Assembly (NCBI GenBank): GCA_036376245.1
Contig: DASVAS010000023.1
Coordinates: forward strand, 1 to 64,000
Direction of reading: 5' to 3'
Length of the DNA: 64,000 bases
Source of the DNA: DATARR01 sp036376245
GTDB lineage: Bacteria; Acidobacteriota; Thermoanaerobaculia; Multivoradales; UBA5704
In this document: positions 16,697-25,323 of the stretch, one piece after another
Position numbering within the stretch: position 1 is the stretch's first letter
How the letters are laid out: each line of letters opens with the position of its first letter
Translations under genes and position numbers: made by a program
Notes under the pieces: model-generated
What the model was told of the DNA's origin: nothing
Database searches by the model: none
Seen by the model: only the letters and a program-made list of their open reading frames with translations

Positions 16697-17176
16697 GTGA
16701 GCTCGGAGCTTTCGTTGTCGCAGATCCTGGCGAACCTGGAGGCGAAGATCGCGTCGCATCGCCAGAAAGAGATGTACCACGCCGAACAGGAAGTGTTCCA
16801 TCGCGAGCAGCGCGCCGTCCAGGCGGCGGAGCTTGCGACGTCTCTGGAGCGCTACGAGGCGTTCAAGGTGGTCGCGGGGCCCGCGGCGGAGATGGCTTCC
16901 AGCTTCACCTCCGCCGCGCCGAAGAAGGTGGAGGAGATCCCGTCCAGCACGGTCCGCAGCAAGTTGGTGAGCCAGATCCTGGCGTCGCTGCCGGCCGGGG
17001 AGGTTTTCAGTCCTTCCCGGATCTCCACCGAAATCAATCGCCGCTTCGGCAAACATCTCCGCAGGCCCACCAGCGCCCGCACGGTCTCCAGCGCCCTGCG
17101 TCGCCTCCGTGACGAAGGCAAGATCCGCCTCGTCGAGAGGGGCGGGCCGTATCACGAGGCGCTGTATACGAAGTAG
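16697..17176 (+). CDS. Putative winged-helix DNA-binding protein with N-terminal coiled coil
   Basis: A 159-aa protein from a GTG preceded by AGGGGAGGA. An ATG at 16640 is in frame but lies inside the putative promoter. Residues about 8-50 look like a coiled coil (LANLEAKIASHRQKEMYH, then EQEVFHREQRAVQ). The C-terminal 70 residues look like a winged helix (FSPSRISTEINRRFG, SARTVSSALRRLRDEGKIRLV). A coiled-coil plus HTH layout is typical of dimeric DNA-binding regulators. It is directly downstream of the 20.5-bp phased array, so it is the natural candidate to bind it, but this is inference. It converges with the Cys-rich gene ending at 17180. Confidence 0.6.
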   Translation: MSSELSLSQILANLEAKIASHRQKEMYHAEQEVFHREQRAVQAAELATSLERYEAFKVVAGPAAEMASSFTSAAPKKVEEIPSSTVRSKLVSQILASLPAGEVFSPSRISTEINRRFGKHLRRPTSARTVSSALRRLRDEGKIRLVERGGPYHEALYTK

Positions 17177-17179
17177 GCC

Positions 17180-17512
17180 TCAGCAGGTGCAGGTGCAGAC
17201 GCACTCGCCGGCCCGGCAGCCAATCGAGCCCTTGCAACTGGGCCCCTGCAGCCTGCAGCTATCCCGGCAGGCGTCGGCCGCGCCCGTGGCGCAGCAGTGC
17301 GGCGCGGCGAGCATAAGCGGCTCCAATCCCATCGGATCGGCCGCTTTTTCCGGGGCCTTGCAGACCGCCTGCTCAGGCGCCAGGAGCTGATCCAGGCTCG
17401 CGCCGCAGCCTTCCGCCGGCTGGAGCGCGGGAGCAGCCGCCACATCGGCGAAGACCGGCGTACAACACAGCAGGAGGGCGAGGGCGCCCAGGGTCACGAC
17501 GAAGCTCTTCAT
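17180..17512 (-). CDS. Secreted Cys-rich protein
   Basis: A 110-aa protein. The ATG at 17512 follows a strong RBS (AAAGGAGGT). The first 22 residues are a Sec signal peptide (MKSFVVTLGALALLLCC). The mature part has 12 Cys, concentrated at the C-terminus (HCC, DSC, PSC, then GECVCTCTC). The pattern suggests a disulfide-rich or metal-binding secreted peptide. No family is recognised. The leader AAAGGAGGTCC is shared with the gene at 18440, hinting at a common origin. Its stop is 3 bases from the convergent stop at 17176. Confidence 0.6.
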   Translation of the reverse strand: MKSFVVTLGALALLLCCTPVFADVAAAPALQPAEGCGASLDQLLAPEQAVCKAPEKAADPMGLEPLMLAAPHCCATGAADACRDSCRLQGPSCKGSIGCRAGECVCTCTC

Positions 17513-17601
17513 GAAGGACCTCCTTTCGTTGGGGATCCGGATGGATCCCCCTAAAAAAGGAAGTGCGGCGAAGAACCCGCGGTGAGACCGGCGCGTCGGC
17601 G

Positions 17602-18078
17602 TCACCGCTTCGCCTTCCGCCATCCGTTCGCCACCGCTTCCTCCTCGGTGCAGAACCACCGCTCGCCCTTCCAGGATTCGATGACCGTGTCGTCATAGTT
17701 CCGCTGGCCGGGGACGTGGTAGATCCGCTCTCCGCTCTGCCGGGAGGTGTTCCCCTTGATGTCGCAGCCGGTGAGGCGCTCCTCGCATCCCTGGGGACAG
17801 CCGACGGGCTGGGGCGCCAGAGGAACCGGGTCCACCGCCGGCTCCATGGGAACAGGGTCAGGCTCCGGAGCAGGAACGGCGGCGGGCGGCGGCGCGGGCT
17901 CTTCAGCGGGAGGCGGCGAGGGGACCCGGACGGCGGCGCGGGGTTCCGAGCCGCGGCCCCAGATCGAGAGCAGCGCGGCCAGAGCGAAGAGGAAACAGGC
18001 GAGCCCGGCGCCCGGAGTCTTGAATCTCGGCCTCTTCGTCCCCCGGCCCGCCAGCCTCAGGAAGCGTCGTAACAACAT
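17602..18078 (-). CDS. Membrane-anchored protein with Pro-rich linker and sunset-like domain
   Basis: A 158-aa protein. It has a basic N-terminus, one membrane helix (about residues 24-41), and a Pro/Ala/Glu-rich linker (PSPPPAEEPAPPP and following). The C-terminal domain of about 60 residues begins at CDIKGNTSR and contains ERIYHVPGQRNYDDT and GERWFCTEEEA. These blocks match the small sunset domain found in nucleases and secreted proteins, whose role is not settled. The RBS before ATG 18078 is weak. It lies 40 bp downstream of the frameshifted secreted gene and may be cotranscribed with it. Confidence 0.6.
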   Translation of the reverse strand: MLLRRFLRLAGRGTKRPRFKTPGAGLACFLFALAALLSIWGRGSEPRAAVRVPSPPPAEEPAPPPAAVPAPEPDPVPMEPAVDPVPLAPQPVGCPQGCEERLTGCDIKGNTSRQSGERIYHVPGQRNYDDTVIESWKGERWFCTEEEAVANGWRKAKR

Positions 18079-18118
18079 GCTTCTCGAGACACGGCGGGAC
18101 GAGGGTTTGTTGAGGATG

Positions 18119-18440
18119 CTATGGGCAGGTCGCGGTGCCGGTTGCGCAGTCGACCGTCGCCGTGACGATTCCGTGAGGGCAGGCCGCAAGGCGGCGTGAG
18201 CTTGAGGCATTTCGGGTCGAAGACGAAGGTCACGGTGTAGGTGCCGTTGCCGTTGTCCGTGACGGTGACCGTCTCGTCATAGATACCGGAATCCCGCAGC
18301 GGCTTGATCTGGTCTTGCACGCACGGGGTGGCCTCGGCGATCTTGATCGGCTTGCAGACGGTTGCGGCCACCGGGCCGACGACAGTGACGGCCAGGGCCA
18401 CGAGGACGAGGGCGAGAAACAACTTCTGGAGCTTCTTCAG
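18119..18440 (-). pseudogene. Secreted small protein, apparently frameshifted near its 3' end
   Basis: Reading from a CTG at 18440, seven bases after the RBS AAAGGAGGT, gives a textbook signal peptide (KKLQKLFLALVLVALAV). It continues with TVCKPIKIAEATPC and a beta-rich part (VTDNGNGTYTVTFVFDPKC). From about 18200 the frame loses sense and runs on to 18057, overlapping the next gene. In the neighbouring frame the sequence reads CPHGIVTATVDCATGTATCP and stops at 18119, just before the next gene. The two halves fit one protein of about 107 aa with a single-base indel at 18195-18215. This is either a real mutation or a sequence error. The start codon may be CTG or the later TTG at 18422. Confidence 0.5.
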
Positions 18441-18491
18441 AGCTTGGACCTCCTTTCATCTCTTCAGTGCATGCAGGATATGAAAGAGAGA

Positions 18492-20510
18492 CTAGGGCAC
18501 CGGAAACATTCCCTTCACCCGCCACAGCGACTCCCGGTTCCGCGTCTCCATCCAGCCGTCGAGGATCGCCTGCCGCTCGGGAGCGGTGAGCTTCCAGGAG
18601 AGCGGAGCCTTCTTCCGCAGCTCGAAGATCACCGGCGTCAGCTTCACTTGGTAGGCCTTCTCCCAGGCGTCCCGGAGCATCTCCAGCTCCACGCTGTTGT
18701 GGAAGGACTGTGACGAGGTCCGCACGTTGTACATGGCCAGGATGGGTCCGCCCGTGGCGTAGAGCCAGCCCCGGTCCTGGTCCTCGGTCCCGCCCTCCTT
18801 CCGCCTCTCCGGGAAGGCGCGGATGAGGACCAGGAGCACGCCGCGCCGCCGCAGCTCTTCGAGCTGGGGCGTGGCGGTCAGGGAGCGCAGCCAATTGACG
18901 GCGGTGACTACGCCAAAGTTGTCGTAGTAGCCGCCGTCGGCCAGATGGAGCTGGCGGAAGTCCTCGGGCGGGCGGCCGTCCTCGCCCAGGGCCTGGGAGA
19001 TCGGGCTCACCCAGGGGAAGGTGGCTGAGAGCCGCGCCGCCGTCACCACGGGCACGTCGTAGCCGGGATAGGCGTCGTAGAAGCGGCGCGCAGGCCAGCC
19101 CTGCGGGAGATCCAGGTTGGTCAGCAGGAACTGCTCGCCGGTCTCGACCACGGTGGCGTTGAGGACGGCGGCGGGTAGCCAGCCCTCGCGCAGGCCGGTC
19201 CGCCAGTCGGATAGCTTTCTGTCCGGCACCAGGAGGTTCCGCTTCCACGACTGTTCGATGGCCCAGCCCCGGTCCAGGGTGCGGTCGGTCACGAAGACGC
19301 CGAGGAAGACGCGCCAGAAGTCGGGGTAGGTGATGCCCCAGGCCGTGGCCTCCAGGCTGGAGGCGCCGGCGGCTTCCAGGATGCCGGGCAGGGAGCGGGA
19401 CGGCGGAAAGCCCTCCTCGGTGAAGCGGTCGAGGTAGTAGAGGGTCCCGACGCTGCCTCCCGAAACCGAGCTGATGAGGCGGATGGAACGCGTGAAGTCT
19501 TCCCCTACCTCGGTCTGCAAGCCGGTGAGCACCCGGGCGGTCCACAGCGAGGCCGCGATGCCGCCGCCGCTGGCGGCCACCACGACGATGGGCCGGTCGT
19601 CCGGGGCCATCCGCCGGGAGGCGTTGAAGGCCTGGGCCGGCAGCGGGGCCGCCGGAGCGCTCTCCCGCTGGACGCGGTAGAAGTGATCGGTGTCGAAAAT
19701 CTGGTTCGACAGGAACGAGAGGACGACCAGCACCAGGACGACAGGCACCCGGTAGCGGTCGAGGAAGAACGAGACCCCCGGCAGGAACCATCCCACTACC
19801 AATGCGAGGAGCATCAGATAGCCGAGCGGGGGCATGGAGGCGCGATCGGGCCGCAGGAGGAGGTAGCCCAGCACGTAGAGGAAAGTGACCACCAGGAAAG
19901 CGACCGAGGCCAGGATGTGGCCGTTCCCCAGCCGTCCCACGCCGGGCAGGGTGTAGCCCTCGCTCTCAGGTCCGGGCCGGGAAGGAGCCTCCTGCACGAG
20001 CGGGATGGTGCCGCCCCACCGCCGGTACAGCCAGGAGCCGATGAAGAAGAGTGCCGTGGCCAGGACGATCCCGGCGGCGGCCGACCTCAGATTGCCGAGC
20101 AGGGGCGGCGGAGACCGCAGCGCCGCCGTGAGGATCACCGGCAGTCCCAGCAGGCCGAAGAGCGGGATGCGGTAGCGGAGCAGCCAGCGTGGCAGCGGCG
20201 GACGAGAAAGCCCGAAGCGGTTCGGTCCGTAGGCGAGGATGATCTCCAGCGTGATCAGGCAGACCCATCCGCCGAGCGTGGCCAGGAACGAGACCAGGAC
20301 GATCCCCCAGGGGCTGAGCCAGAACAGGTTGGCAAGCAGCCCCGGCGCCCCCTGGAGCGCCACCAGCGGCAGCAGCGCCAGGGCCAGCGCGAACGTCAGG
20401 GGAAACCGGCAGAAGTAGAGGTATGGCAGGACCGTGTTGCACCGGCGGTGGATCCAGATCACCAGGCAGAGCAGGGCGAGGGCTGCGAGGGCGATGAAGA
20501 ATCCGCTCAT
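18492..20510 (-). CDS. Polytopic membrane patatin-like phospholipase
   Basis: A protein of about 672 aa (an ATG at 20540 would add ten residues). The N-terminal about 300 residues hold around eight to nine membrane helices. The C-terminal about 370 residues form a patatin-like lipase: oxyanion loop in VVAASGGGIAASLW, nucleophile Ser within SSVSGGSVG, and the catalytic Asp in DGGYYDNFGV. Patatin enzymes are Ser/Asp dyad acyl hydrolases acting on phospholipids. Fusion to a large membrane domain suggests action at the membrane surface. The usual G-x-S-x-G appears here as V-S-G-G-S, a mild deviation. It is isolated from neighbours by a hairpin upstream. Confidence 0.8.
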   Translation of the reverse strand: MSGFFIALAALALLCLVIWIHRRCNTVLPYLYFCRFPLTFALALALLPLVALQGAPGLLANLFWLSPWGIVLVSFLATLGGWVCLITLEIILAYGPNRFGLSRPPLPRWLLRYRIPLFGLLGLPVILTAALRSPPPLLGNLRSAAAGIVLATALFFIGSWLYRRWGGTIPLVQEAPSRPGPESEGYTLPGVGRLGNGHILASVAFLVVTFLYVLGYLLLRPDRASMPPLGYLMLLALVVGWFLPGVSFFLDRYRVPVVLVLVVLSFLSNQIFDTDHFYRVQRESAPAAPLPAQAFNASRRMAPDDRPIVVVAASGGGIAASLWTARVLTGLQTEVGEDFTRSIRLISSVSGGSVGTLYYLDRFTEEGFPPSRSLPGILEAAGASSLEATAWGITYPDFWRVFLGVFVTDRTLDRGWAIEQSWKRNLLVPDRKLSDWRTGLREGWLPAAVLNATVVETGEQFLLTNLDLPQGWPARRFYDAYPGYDVPVVTAARLSATFPWVSPISQALGEDGRPPEDFRQLHLADGGYYDNFGVVTAVNWLRSLTATPQLEELRRRGVLLVLIRAFPERRKEGGTEDQDRGWLYATGGPILAMYNVRTSSQSFHNSVELEMLRDAWEKAYQVKLTPVIFELRKKAPLSWKLTAPERQAILDGWMETRNRESLWRVKGMFPVP

Positions 20511-20540
20511 GGGCTGGGGAGCATATCTGAGCCCTCCCAT

Positions 20541-20672
20541 CCTCCTCTCCGGAAGAGAGGAGAAAGGACATCAGAGACACCAGGGACCTCAAGGACGAAA
20601 GAAGGAGCTCTCCGGTCCTTGAAGTCCTTGGTGTCCCTGGTGTCCTTTTCCCCTCTCCCGGGGAGGTGAGGG
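20541..20672. repeat. Inverted repeat made of AGGGAC/AAGGAC units
   Basis: The left arm (AGAAAGGACATCAGAGACAC and on) and the right arm (GGTGTCCCTGGTGTCCTTTTC) pair over about 50 bases with some mismatches, around a GAGCTC centre. The flanks CTCTCCGGAAGAGAGG and CCTCTCCCGGGGAGG belong to the C-rich family. The repeat unit is the same theme as at 5644-5761. Confidence 0.7.
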
Positions 20673-20679
20673 TTCTACC

Positions 20680-21186
20680 CTATCTCCGGGCGTTGAACTC
20701 GTCGAAGCTCAGGAACCCGTCGTCGTTGCGGTCCAGCCGCTCGAAGGCGTTGCGGGTGCCGATCCACTCGGAGAGGGAGATGGCGTTGTCGTCGTTGAGG
20801 TCGAGTCGGTCGAAGCGCGCGCGGGCTTCGGTTTCGCGGCGGTTGGTCGGCTGCGCGCCCGGACGGACCTCGGCGCCGGAGAGGACGCCGTCGCCGTTCC
20901 AGTCGTGCTGGGCGAAGGAGTTGTCGTTGCCCCGCCACTCGTCGCGGGTGATGCGGCCGTCACGGTTGCGGTCCATGCCCGCGAACCGCATGTCGAGGTT
21001 CTCGTTCTCGTCATCCTCGCCGTTCTGCCTCCGGTCGTTCCGGCGGTCTTCCTGGCGATTGCGGGTGGGCTTCTTCTTGTCCTCCTGGGAGGACACACCG
21101 GCGTCGGCGCTCTTCACGAGGACGGTGGCCGAAGGGGCGAGAAGGGAGAACATCGCTGCCGCGATGATCGATCTGCGTAGTTTCAT
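20680..21186 (-). CDS. Secreted EF-hand calcium-binding protein
   Basis: A 168-aa protein with an N-terminal signal sequence (MKLRRSIIAAAMFSLLAPSA), a charged low-complexity stretch (KKKPTRNRQEDRRNDRRQ), and four EF-hand loops: DRNRDGRITRDE, DWNGDGVLSGAE, DLNDDNAISLSE and DRNDDGFLSFDE. The third loop has Asn instead of Gly at position 6 and may bind Ca poorly. Likely a periplasmic or extracellular Ca2+ binder; partner unknown. The paralogue at 21294-21734 lies just upstream with the same domain order, so the two arose by duplication. Confidence 0.85.
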   Translation of the reverse strand: MKLRRSIIAAAMFSLLAPSATVLVKSADAGVSSQEDKKKPTRNRQEDRRNDRRQNGEDDENENLDMRFAGMDRNRDGRITRDEWRGNDNSFAQHDWNGDGVLSGAEVRPGAQPTNRRETEARARFDRLDLNDDNAISLSEWIGTRNAFERLDRNDDGFLSFDEFNARR

Positions 21187-21293
21187 GCTTGCCTCCTGTC
21201 GGTACAGCTCCGCGGCTGAAACAGCCAGCCGCGGGGCCCGTTGGCGGGCGGGCCCGTTGAGACAGGTCTATATCTGCAAGCGACAGGCCAGCG

Positions 21294-21734
21294 TCAGCGC
21301 TGGGTGAACTCTTCGCGGGTGACCACGCCGTCGTGGTCGCGGTCGAGGCGGTCGAACTGCTCACGGGGCAGCTCGCTCTTGCTGAGGCGGCCGTCGCGGT
21401 CTTTGTCCAGCCCGCGGAAGAGGCGGGCCTGGCGGGCCTTCTCGACTTCCTGACGCGGAGCCGGAGGGACCTTGGCGGCGGTTTCCGGGGTCTCCTGGAT
21501 CGTCAGCTCCTCGCCGGAGAGGATGCCGTCGCCGTTGGCGTCCTGCATGGCGAAGGCGAGCGGGCTCCCCTTCCACTCCTTCAGGCTGACGTTGCCGTCG
21601 TGGTCGGCGTCCACGTAGCGCTCGGCCGGGGCTTCCTTCTTGGCGGGCGGGGTCTTGGCTGTGGTCTGGGTCCAGGCGGGCGGCGCGGCGAGCGCGGCGA
21701 GGATGAGAGTGGCCGGGATGAGCTGGGTCCGCAT
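21294..21734 (-). CDS. Secreted EF-hand calcium-binding protein, paralogue of the next gene
   Basis: A 146-aa protein with signal peptide MRTQLIPATLILAALAAPP and four EF-hand loops: DADHDGNVSLKE, DANGDGILSGEE, DKDRDGRLSKSE and DRDHDGVVTREE. All keep the Asp at position 1, Gly at 6 and Glu at 12. The loops sit in two pairs split by a Pro/Glu-rich linker of about 30 residues. Tandem with the EF-hand gene at 20680-21186. Function beyond Ca2+ binding cannot be read; such small proteins often accompany secreted enzymes in this type of genome. Confidence 0.85.
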   Translation of the reverse strand: MRTQLIPATLILAALAAPPAWTQTTAKTPPAKKEAPAERYVDADHDGNVSLKEWKGSPLAFAMQDANGDGILSGEELTIQETPETAAKVPPAPRQEVEKARQARLFRGLDKDRDGRLSKSELPREQFDRLDRDHDGVVTREEFTQR

Positions 21735-21800
21735 ACTACCTCCTCCAACGTGCCGTTCAGGCGTTTATCCCTCCTTCTACGCCCGCGGAGGCGGAAGCGT

Positions 21801-22556
21801 CTAGAACAGCCCCTCCGCCTTCGCCCGGTACCGCCGGCTCCAGGTGAGGACGGTCCCGTCGTGGAGCACGACGCGGGCGTCGCCGTGGAACCAGGGCTGG
21901 ACCTCGCGGATGGCCTCCAGGCGGACGATCTCGGAGCGGTTCAGGCGCAGGAAGCGGGCGGGGTCGAGACGGCCTTCGAGGTCGCGGAGGGTGCCGCGGC
22001 GGCGGTGCTCGGTCCCCTGGCTGAGGAAGAGGAGGTAGTTTCCCTCGGCGCGGATGCGGTCGATCCGGTCCACGGCGAGGAGGACCTGCCGACCTTCGTC
22101 CTTATCGACCAGGATCTGGCGCGGGTAGTCCGGCGCGGGCCGCACCGCCGTCAGGAGGCTCTCGATTCGCTGCGCCAGGTCCCCGGAGGCGACGGGCTCC
22201 AGTTGCCGGCGGACCCTTTCGAGCAGACGCCCGAAGCGGGAGGGCGCGAAGGGCTTGAGCAGGTAGTCCAGGGCGTGGACCTCGAAGGCCTTCAGGGCGT
22301 GCTCGTCGTAGGCGGTGACGAAGACCACCAGCGGCATGGCCTCGACCCCCACCTCCCGGATCACCCCGAAGCCGTCCAGTCGCGGCATCTGGATGTCCAG
22401 GAAGACCACGTCGGGAGCCCCGGCGCGGATCGCCTCGACCGCCTCGACGCCGTCGCGGGCCTCCCCCGCCACCTCGAAGTCGCTCTCGCGTTCCAGCAGG
22501 CCCCGCAGCTTGCGCCGGGCGGGCGCCTCGTCGTCGGCGATCAGGGCGCGGATCAC
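21801..22556 (-). CDS. LytTR-family response regulator
   Basis: A 251-aa response regulator from a GTG at 22556 that overlaps the kinase stop by four bases (GTGA). Residues 1-120 are a receiver domain with the acidic pair in ADDE, phospho-acceptor Asp54 in FLDIQMP, Thr in VTAYDEHAL, and Lys in LLKPFAP. Residues about 147-250 are a LytTR DNA-binding domain (RIDRIRAEGNYLLFL, FLRLNRSEIVRLEAI). Such regulators bind imperfect direct repeats near promoters. Cognate kinase is the gene upstream (22553-23641). Confidence 0.92.
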   Translation of the reverse strand: MIRALIADDEAPARRKLRGLLERESDFEVAGEARDGVEAVEAIRAGAPDVVFLDIQMPRLDGFGVIREVGVEAMPLVVFVTAYDEHALKAFEVHALDYLLKPFAPSRFGRLLERVRRQLEPVASGDLAQRIESLLTAVRPAPDYPRQILVDKDEGRQVLLAVDRIDRIRAEGNYLLFLSQGTEHRRRGTLRDLEGRLDPARFLRLNRSEIVRLEAIREVQPWFHGDARVVLHDGTVLTWSRRYRAKAEGLF

Positions 22557-23641
22557 GACGTGATCTCCCGGTAGGGCAGCGAGGCTCGCACTCGGAAGCC
22601 GCCGCCGGGAGCGTTGCCGGCGTCGAAGGCCTGGCCGTCGCCATAGAGGAGGCGCAGCCGCTCGGCGGTGGCGGCGAGGCCGAGTCCCGGCGACGATCGG
22701 TCGCCGTTGTTCCCTGAGTCGCCGGGGCCGTCGTCCTCCACCTCCAGCACCAGCCGCCCCTCCTCCCGCCGGGCGCGCACCGCGATGGTCCCCCGGCCCA
22801 CCTGCTCGGCGTTGCCGTGGCGGACGGCGTTCTCGACCAGCGGCTGGAGGAGCAACGACGGCACCAGCGCGGAGGAGACCTCGGGATCGAGCTGGAACGC
22901 CACCTCCAGCCGCTCGCCGAAACGGGCGCGCAGGAGGGCGAGGTAGCGGTCCAGCAGCGCCAGCTCCTCGCGCAGGGGGACCTCGTCCGTCTGGGCCGTG
23001 CGCAGGGAGGCCCGGAGCAGCTCGGCGAGCTGGTCCAGCATCTCGTCGGCGGCCCGCGGGTCGTCGTACATCGTGGACGAGATGGTGTTCAGGGCGTTGA
23101 ACAGGAAGTGGGGCTGGAGCTGGAGGCGCAGATTGCGGAGCTGGGCGCGGGCGAGGCTGGTCTCGAGGTGGGCCGCCCGCAGCTCCCGGGCGCGCGCCGC
23201 CGCCAGGGCGTACCAGCCGTGGAGCCCGGCGACCGTGATCGTGAACCAGATCGCCTGCATCGGCAGCTCCATGAAGTACCGCAGGGGCATCACTCCGTAG
23301 TCGTAGGGACCCAGGCCCATCAGCGGATACAGGAGGCCGCGCAGGCCCCACATCATCGTCGTGGCGATCCCTCCGCAGGCGGCGAGCGCCAGCAGGTAGA
23401 CCGGCAGCCGGCGCGGCCAAGCCGTGGCGGTCAGGGGCAGCCGCCGGACCAGGCCGCGAATGGGAAAGAACAGGAGCCCGCCCACCAGGGCTCCCGTCAG
23501 CTCGTCGATGAACGGCTCGAGAGGATTCTCGGTCCCTCCCTCCGCCAGCACCGCCAGGTAGTGGTAGAGGAAGAACAGGATCCCCAGGATGAGGACCAGC
23601 CCCAGCCAGACCGCGACGCCGCGAAGCCGCAGATCCTTCAT
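22553..23641 (-). CDS. LytS/AlgZ-type sensor histidine kinase
   Basis: A 362-aa membrane kinase of the His_kinase (PF06580) type. Four to five membrane helices in residues 8-145 have no obvious periplasmic sensor. The phospho-acceptor is His178 in QLQPHFLFNALN. The ATPase part carries the N box (PLVENAVRHG) and a G box (SPGLGLAATAERL). Its ATG overlaps the stop of the upstream glycosyltransferase (ATGA) and its stop overlaps the regulator start (GTGA), so the three are translationally coupled. A link to cell-envelope glycan modification is suggested by the GT39 gene but unproven. Confidence 0.9.
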   Translation of the reverse strand: MKDLRLRGVAVWLGLVLILGILFFLYHYLAVLAEGGTENPLEPFIDELTGALVGGLLFFPIRGLVRRLPLTATAWPRRLPVYLLALAACGGIATTMMWGLRGLLYPLMGLGPYDYGVMPLRYFMELPMQAIWFTITVAGLHGWYALAAARARELRAAHLETSLARAQLRNLRLQLQPHFLFNALNTISSTMYDDPRAADEMLDQLAELLRASLRTAQTDEVPLREELALLDRYLALLRARFGERLEVAFQLDPEVSSALVPSLLLQPLVENAVRHGNAEQVGRGTIAVRARREEGRLVLEVEDDGPGDSGNNGDRSSPGLGLAATAERLRLLYGDGQAFDAGNAPGGGFRVRASLPYREITS

Positions 23642-25176
23642 CAGTCGTAGCTCTTGACGCGCGGCCACAGCTCGGCCATCGGCATCCGCAGGCCGCGGCA
23701 GACCCAGACGTCGAAGTGCTGGTAGGGCATCGAGTAGGGATGGGAGACGTGACCCGCCAGCTCGACGCTCTCGAACAGGCCTTCGAGGGTCTCCCGGTCG
23801 TCGTCCAGGACGATCATGACCTCGCCAGTGTAGTCCCGCGGGCCCCAGAGATAGTAGGAGACGTGGCCGCTGATCGCCTTGGGCAGGCCCATCGCCAGCC
23901 CGAAGCGGTCGATGGCCCCGGCCTGGCCGTAGTTCTGGCCGAAGATGGCGGCTCTGGCGCGGTCCTCCGGTGGCAGGGCGTGGTAGACGCGCGCCACCTC
24001 CGCCGCCATCTCCTGCCAGCCGAAGCGGTCGGCCATGAGCTGCGGCAGCGGACCCAGGCGGTGGTTCTCGATGCGCGGCTGGCTCATCCCCGTGGCCTGG
24101 GAGTAGCGGATCATCGCCTCCGGCGGCAGCAGGGGCGTGAAGAGGGGCGCCAGCGCCGCGCCCGAGGTCGCAAGGAGGACCGCGTAGGCCGGCCGGGCGA
24201 TCCGCCCCCAGCTCCGCGCGGCCAGCCAGCGCTCCAGGGCCACGCCGCCGCCGGCCATCAGCATCGGATAGGCCGGCGCCGGATAGTAGGGGCGTCCGTC
24301 CAGGAGGAACATCTCGGCCATGACCGCCAGCCACGCGAGGCCCAGCACGCGGTAGCGCCGGCCTTCCCGGTCGAAGAGGAACCAGGCGAGGCCGCCGAGC
24401 CAGATCGGCAGCGACAGCGGGTTCATGAAGAGCACCTGCTGCGCCATGAAGGCCAGGGGATCGAGCTGGACGTCGCGGCCGTCGGCCTTGATGTTGGCCA
24501 GCATCTCGAAGTGCGGGAAGCCGTTCCGCATCTCCCAGACCAGGTTGGGCAGGAAGAGGACGAAGGCGAGGGCGCCGCCCAGCCAGAGCCAGCGCGAGCG
24601 GAACGCCCGGCGCTCCGGCGTGAGCAGGAGGGCCGCGGCCACGGCGACGCCGAAGAAGGCCATGGAGTGCTTGTTGAGGAGGCCGAAGCCGGCGAGGGCG
24701 CCGAAAGCGAGCCAGCCCTTGTCCCAGCCGTCCCGGACGATGCGGACGACGATCCAGGCGCCGCCGGTCCAGAAGAGCTGCTCCAGGGCGTTCATGGTGT
24801 GGATGCTGTGCAGCGCCAGCCAGATCGGAGCGGCGAGCACGGCCAGGGCGGAGATCCCCTGGGCGAAGCTACGGCCGCCGAGGTCGCGGACCAGCAACCC
24901 GGTCATCGCCACCAAGGCCGCCCCGGCCAGGGCGGGCAGCAGGCGGAGGGCGATCAGCGAGTCGCCCAGCGTGGCGCGGATCAAGGCGGTGACCGCCGGG
25001 AACAGCGGCGGCATGTCCACGAACCCCCAGGCCAGGTGCTCGGAGCAGGCCAGGTAGTAGAGCTCGTCGACGAAGTAGCCATAGTCGAGCGACGCCGTCG
25101 GGATCAGGTGGAGGGCCACCTTGACCAGGGCCAGGAGAGCGACGGCGGCGGCAAAGCGAGAGAGCGGGGAGTTCAT
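23641..25176 (-). CDS. GT39/ArnT-like membrane glycosyltransferase
   Basis: A 511-aa polytopic protein with about ten membrane helices. It carries the GT39 (PMT_2) signature: the acidic DE pair in DYGYFVDELYYLACSEHLAWG at about 31-51, and DMPPLFPAVTALI. The soluble C-terminal part has RENHRLGPLPQ-type sequence. Family members transfer sugars from polyprenyl-phosphate donors to lipids or proteins at the periplasmic face. Acceptor unknown. First gene of the coupled group with the LytS/LytTR pair. Confidence 0.85.
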   Translation of the reverse strand: MNSPLSRFAAAVALLALVKVALHLIPTASLDYGYFVDELYYLACSEHLAWGFVDMPPLFPAVTALIRATLGDSLIALRLLPALAGAALVAMTGLLVRDLGGRSFAQGISALAVLAAPIWLALHSIHTMNALEQLFWTGGAWIVVRIVRDGWDKGWLAFGALAGFGLLNKHSMAFFGVAVAAALLLTPERRAFRSRWLWLGGALAFVLFLPNLVWEMRNGFPHFEMLANIKADGRDVQLDPLAFMAQQVLFMNPLSLPIWLGGLAWFLFDREGRRYRVLGLAWLAVMAEMFLLDGRPYYPAPAYPMLMAGGGVALERWLAARSWGRIARPAYAVLLATSGAALAPLFTPLLPPEAMIRYSQATGMSQPRIENHRLGPLPQLMADRFGWQEMAAEVARVYHALPPEDRARAAIFGQNYGQAGAIDRFGLAMGLPKAISGHVSYYLWGPRDYTGEVMIVLDDDRETLEGLFESVELAGHVSHPYSMPYQHFDVWVCRGLRMPMAELWPRVKSYD

Positions 25177-25310
25177 TGCGATCCTCCGTGAGGTCGTCCT
25201 TCGACGGCAGGATCTCGCTGCCTCCGGCCGGGGAGAACGCTTCCGGGATGAGCGGGACAGGAGAGGGACGAGCGGGCTCGAATGCCGGGTTACTTACGCC
25301 TTTCTAGCGC

Positions 25311-25316
25311 TATACT
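25311..25316 (+). promoter_or_regulatory. Candidate -10 of the restriction-modification operon
   Basis: TATACT ends 7 bases before ATG 25324, so transcription would begin at or next to the start codon (leaderless mRNA). A -35 is not clear, and no controller-protein gene or box was seen. Confidence 0.45.
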
Positions 25317-25323
25317 ACCCGGA

